IMG/VR virus record: IMGVR_UViG_3300020185_000229
Coordinates: 1 to 26,212 of that record
Reading direction: 5' to 3' (one strand)
Length of the DNA: 26,212 nt
DNA from: a virus
Shown here: positions 26,023 to 26,212 of the stretch, one piece after another
Position numbering within the stretch: position 1 is the first letter of the stretch
Layout: every line of letters begins with the position of its first letter
Position numbers and translations under genes: made by a program
The notes under the pieces: generated by a model
Told to the model about the DNA's origin: nothing
Databases searched by the model: none
What the model saw: the letters and a program-made list of their open reading frames with translations, nothing else

Positions 26023-26212
26023 TTAAAAGACGTCCTTTTTCTTCGTCGGTATGTAAATTTAACCACATATTATTATGAAAGATGTTATCTTCATTGACTT
26101 TTTCATTGAAAATATCAAGCAATGCTTGGCCTTGTGTGTTTACAACATCTTGTAAACGAATTTGGTAATCGGTATACTCGGCAAATTTAGCTACCTGATG
26201 GTATACCTCGCA
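26012..26212 (-). CDS. C-terminal end of an unrecognised gene cut by right edge (66 aa visible)
   Basis: An open frame with no start in view runs from the right edge to a TAA at 26012-26014, reading helical segments such as CEVYHQVAKFAEYTDYQIRL and a tail HNNMWLNLHTDEEKGRLLNE plus Ser. It overlaps the methyltransferase start by 11 bases, as real neighbours do here. The visible part shows no motif that would identify the product. Confidence 0.65.
   Translation of the reverse strand, partial: CEVYHQVAKFAEYTDYQIRLQDVVNTQGQALLDIFNEKVNEDNIFHNNMWLNLHTDEEKGRLLNES

Noticed and set aside
1-26212. Host chromosome or prophage instead of a phage genome
   Set aside because: Metabolic genes look bacterial, but they are interleaved with lysozyme, spanins, virion proteins and T4-type late promoters on one strand, with no integrase or att site. 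A misassembly cannot be wholly excluded without read coverage.

Overview
The window looks like part of a marine, T4-superfamily myovirus genome (an uncultivated Caudoviricetes member infecting a Gram-negative marine bacterium). The evidence is T4-type late promoters (NATAAATA), a T4-type lysozyme with its Glu-Asp-Thr triad, spanin-like genes, short overlapping genes all on the minus strand, and host-like metabolic genes set into a virion and lysis background. I saw no tRNA, rRNA, CRISPR array, integrase or insertion sequence. Every supported gene reads right to left, so 'upstream' means higher coordinates. No gene-free stretch exceeds about 110 bases.

Region 1 (1-8050) is a run of probable virion-internal proteins. 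Several begin with a short peptide ending in a match to the T4 prohead-protease site ([L/I]-x-E|[A/G/S]), much like the capsid-targeting sequence of T4 internal proteins. The largest, 869 aa, strings together a nucleotidylyltransferase, a sigma-70 region 4, a basic/KOW-like segment, a ParB-like domain and a GNAT acetyltransferase, with candidate cleavage sites between them. It looks like a polyprotein of packaged effectors.

Region 2 (8058-11804) holds a possible carbohydrate-binding protein, two glycosyltransferase-like genes and small structural or unknown genes, linked by one-base overlaps. Region 3 (11809-14914) is a DnaJ-ClpA chaperone/unfoldase operon behind a near-consensus sigma-70 promoter that probably makes a leaderless mRNA. 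Region 4 (14956-16798) has a two-TM membrane protein, an MscS-like membrane protein and a PiT-family phosphate permease with its own terminator.

Region 5 (16904-19972) is one compact transcript: i-spanin, o-spanin-like lipoprotein, a small exported protein, two tiny Cys-rich proteins, a PaaA-like diiron epoxidase subunit, a PaaD-like Fe-S assembly protein and a small membrane protein. Region 6 (19999-21770) has the lysozyme and two virion-type proteins. Region 7 (21800-26212) has a small membrane protein, a 2OG-Fe(II) oxygenase-like protein, TctC and TctA of a tripartite tricarboxylate transporter (no TctB), a methyltransferase and a partial gene.

Together the genes suggest a phage that packages enzymes in its capsid, controls host protein quality, and carries nutrient-uptake genes (phosphate, carboxylates) and an oxygenase module for use during infection. 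All functions are inferred from reading the sequence; no search was run.
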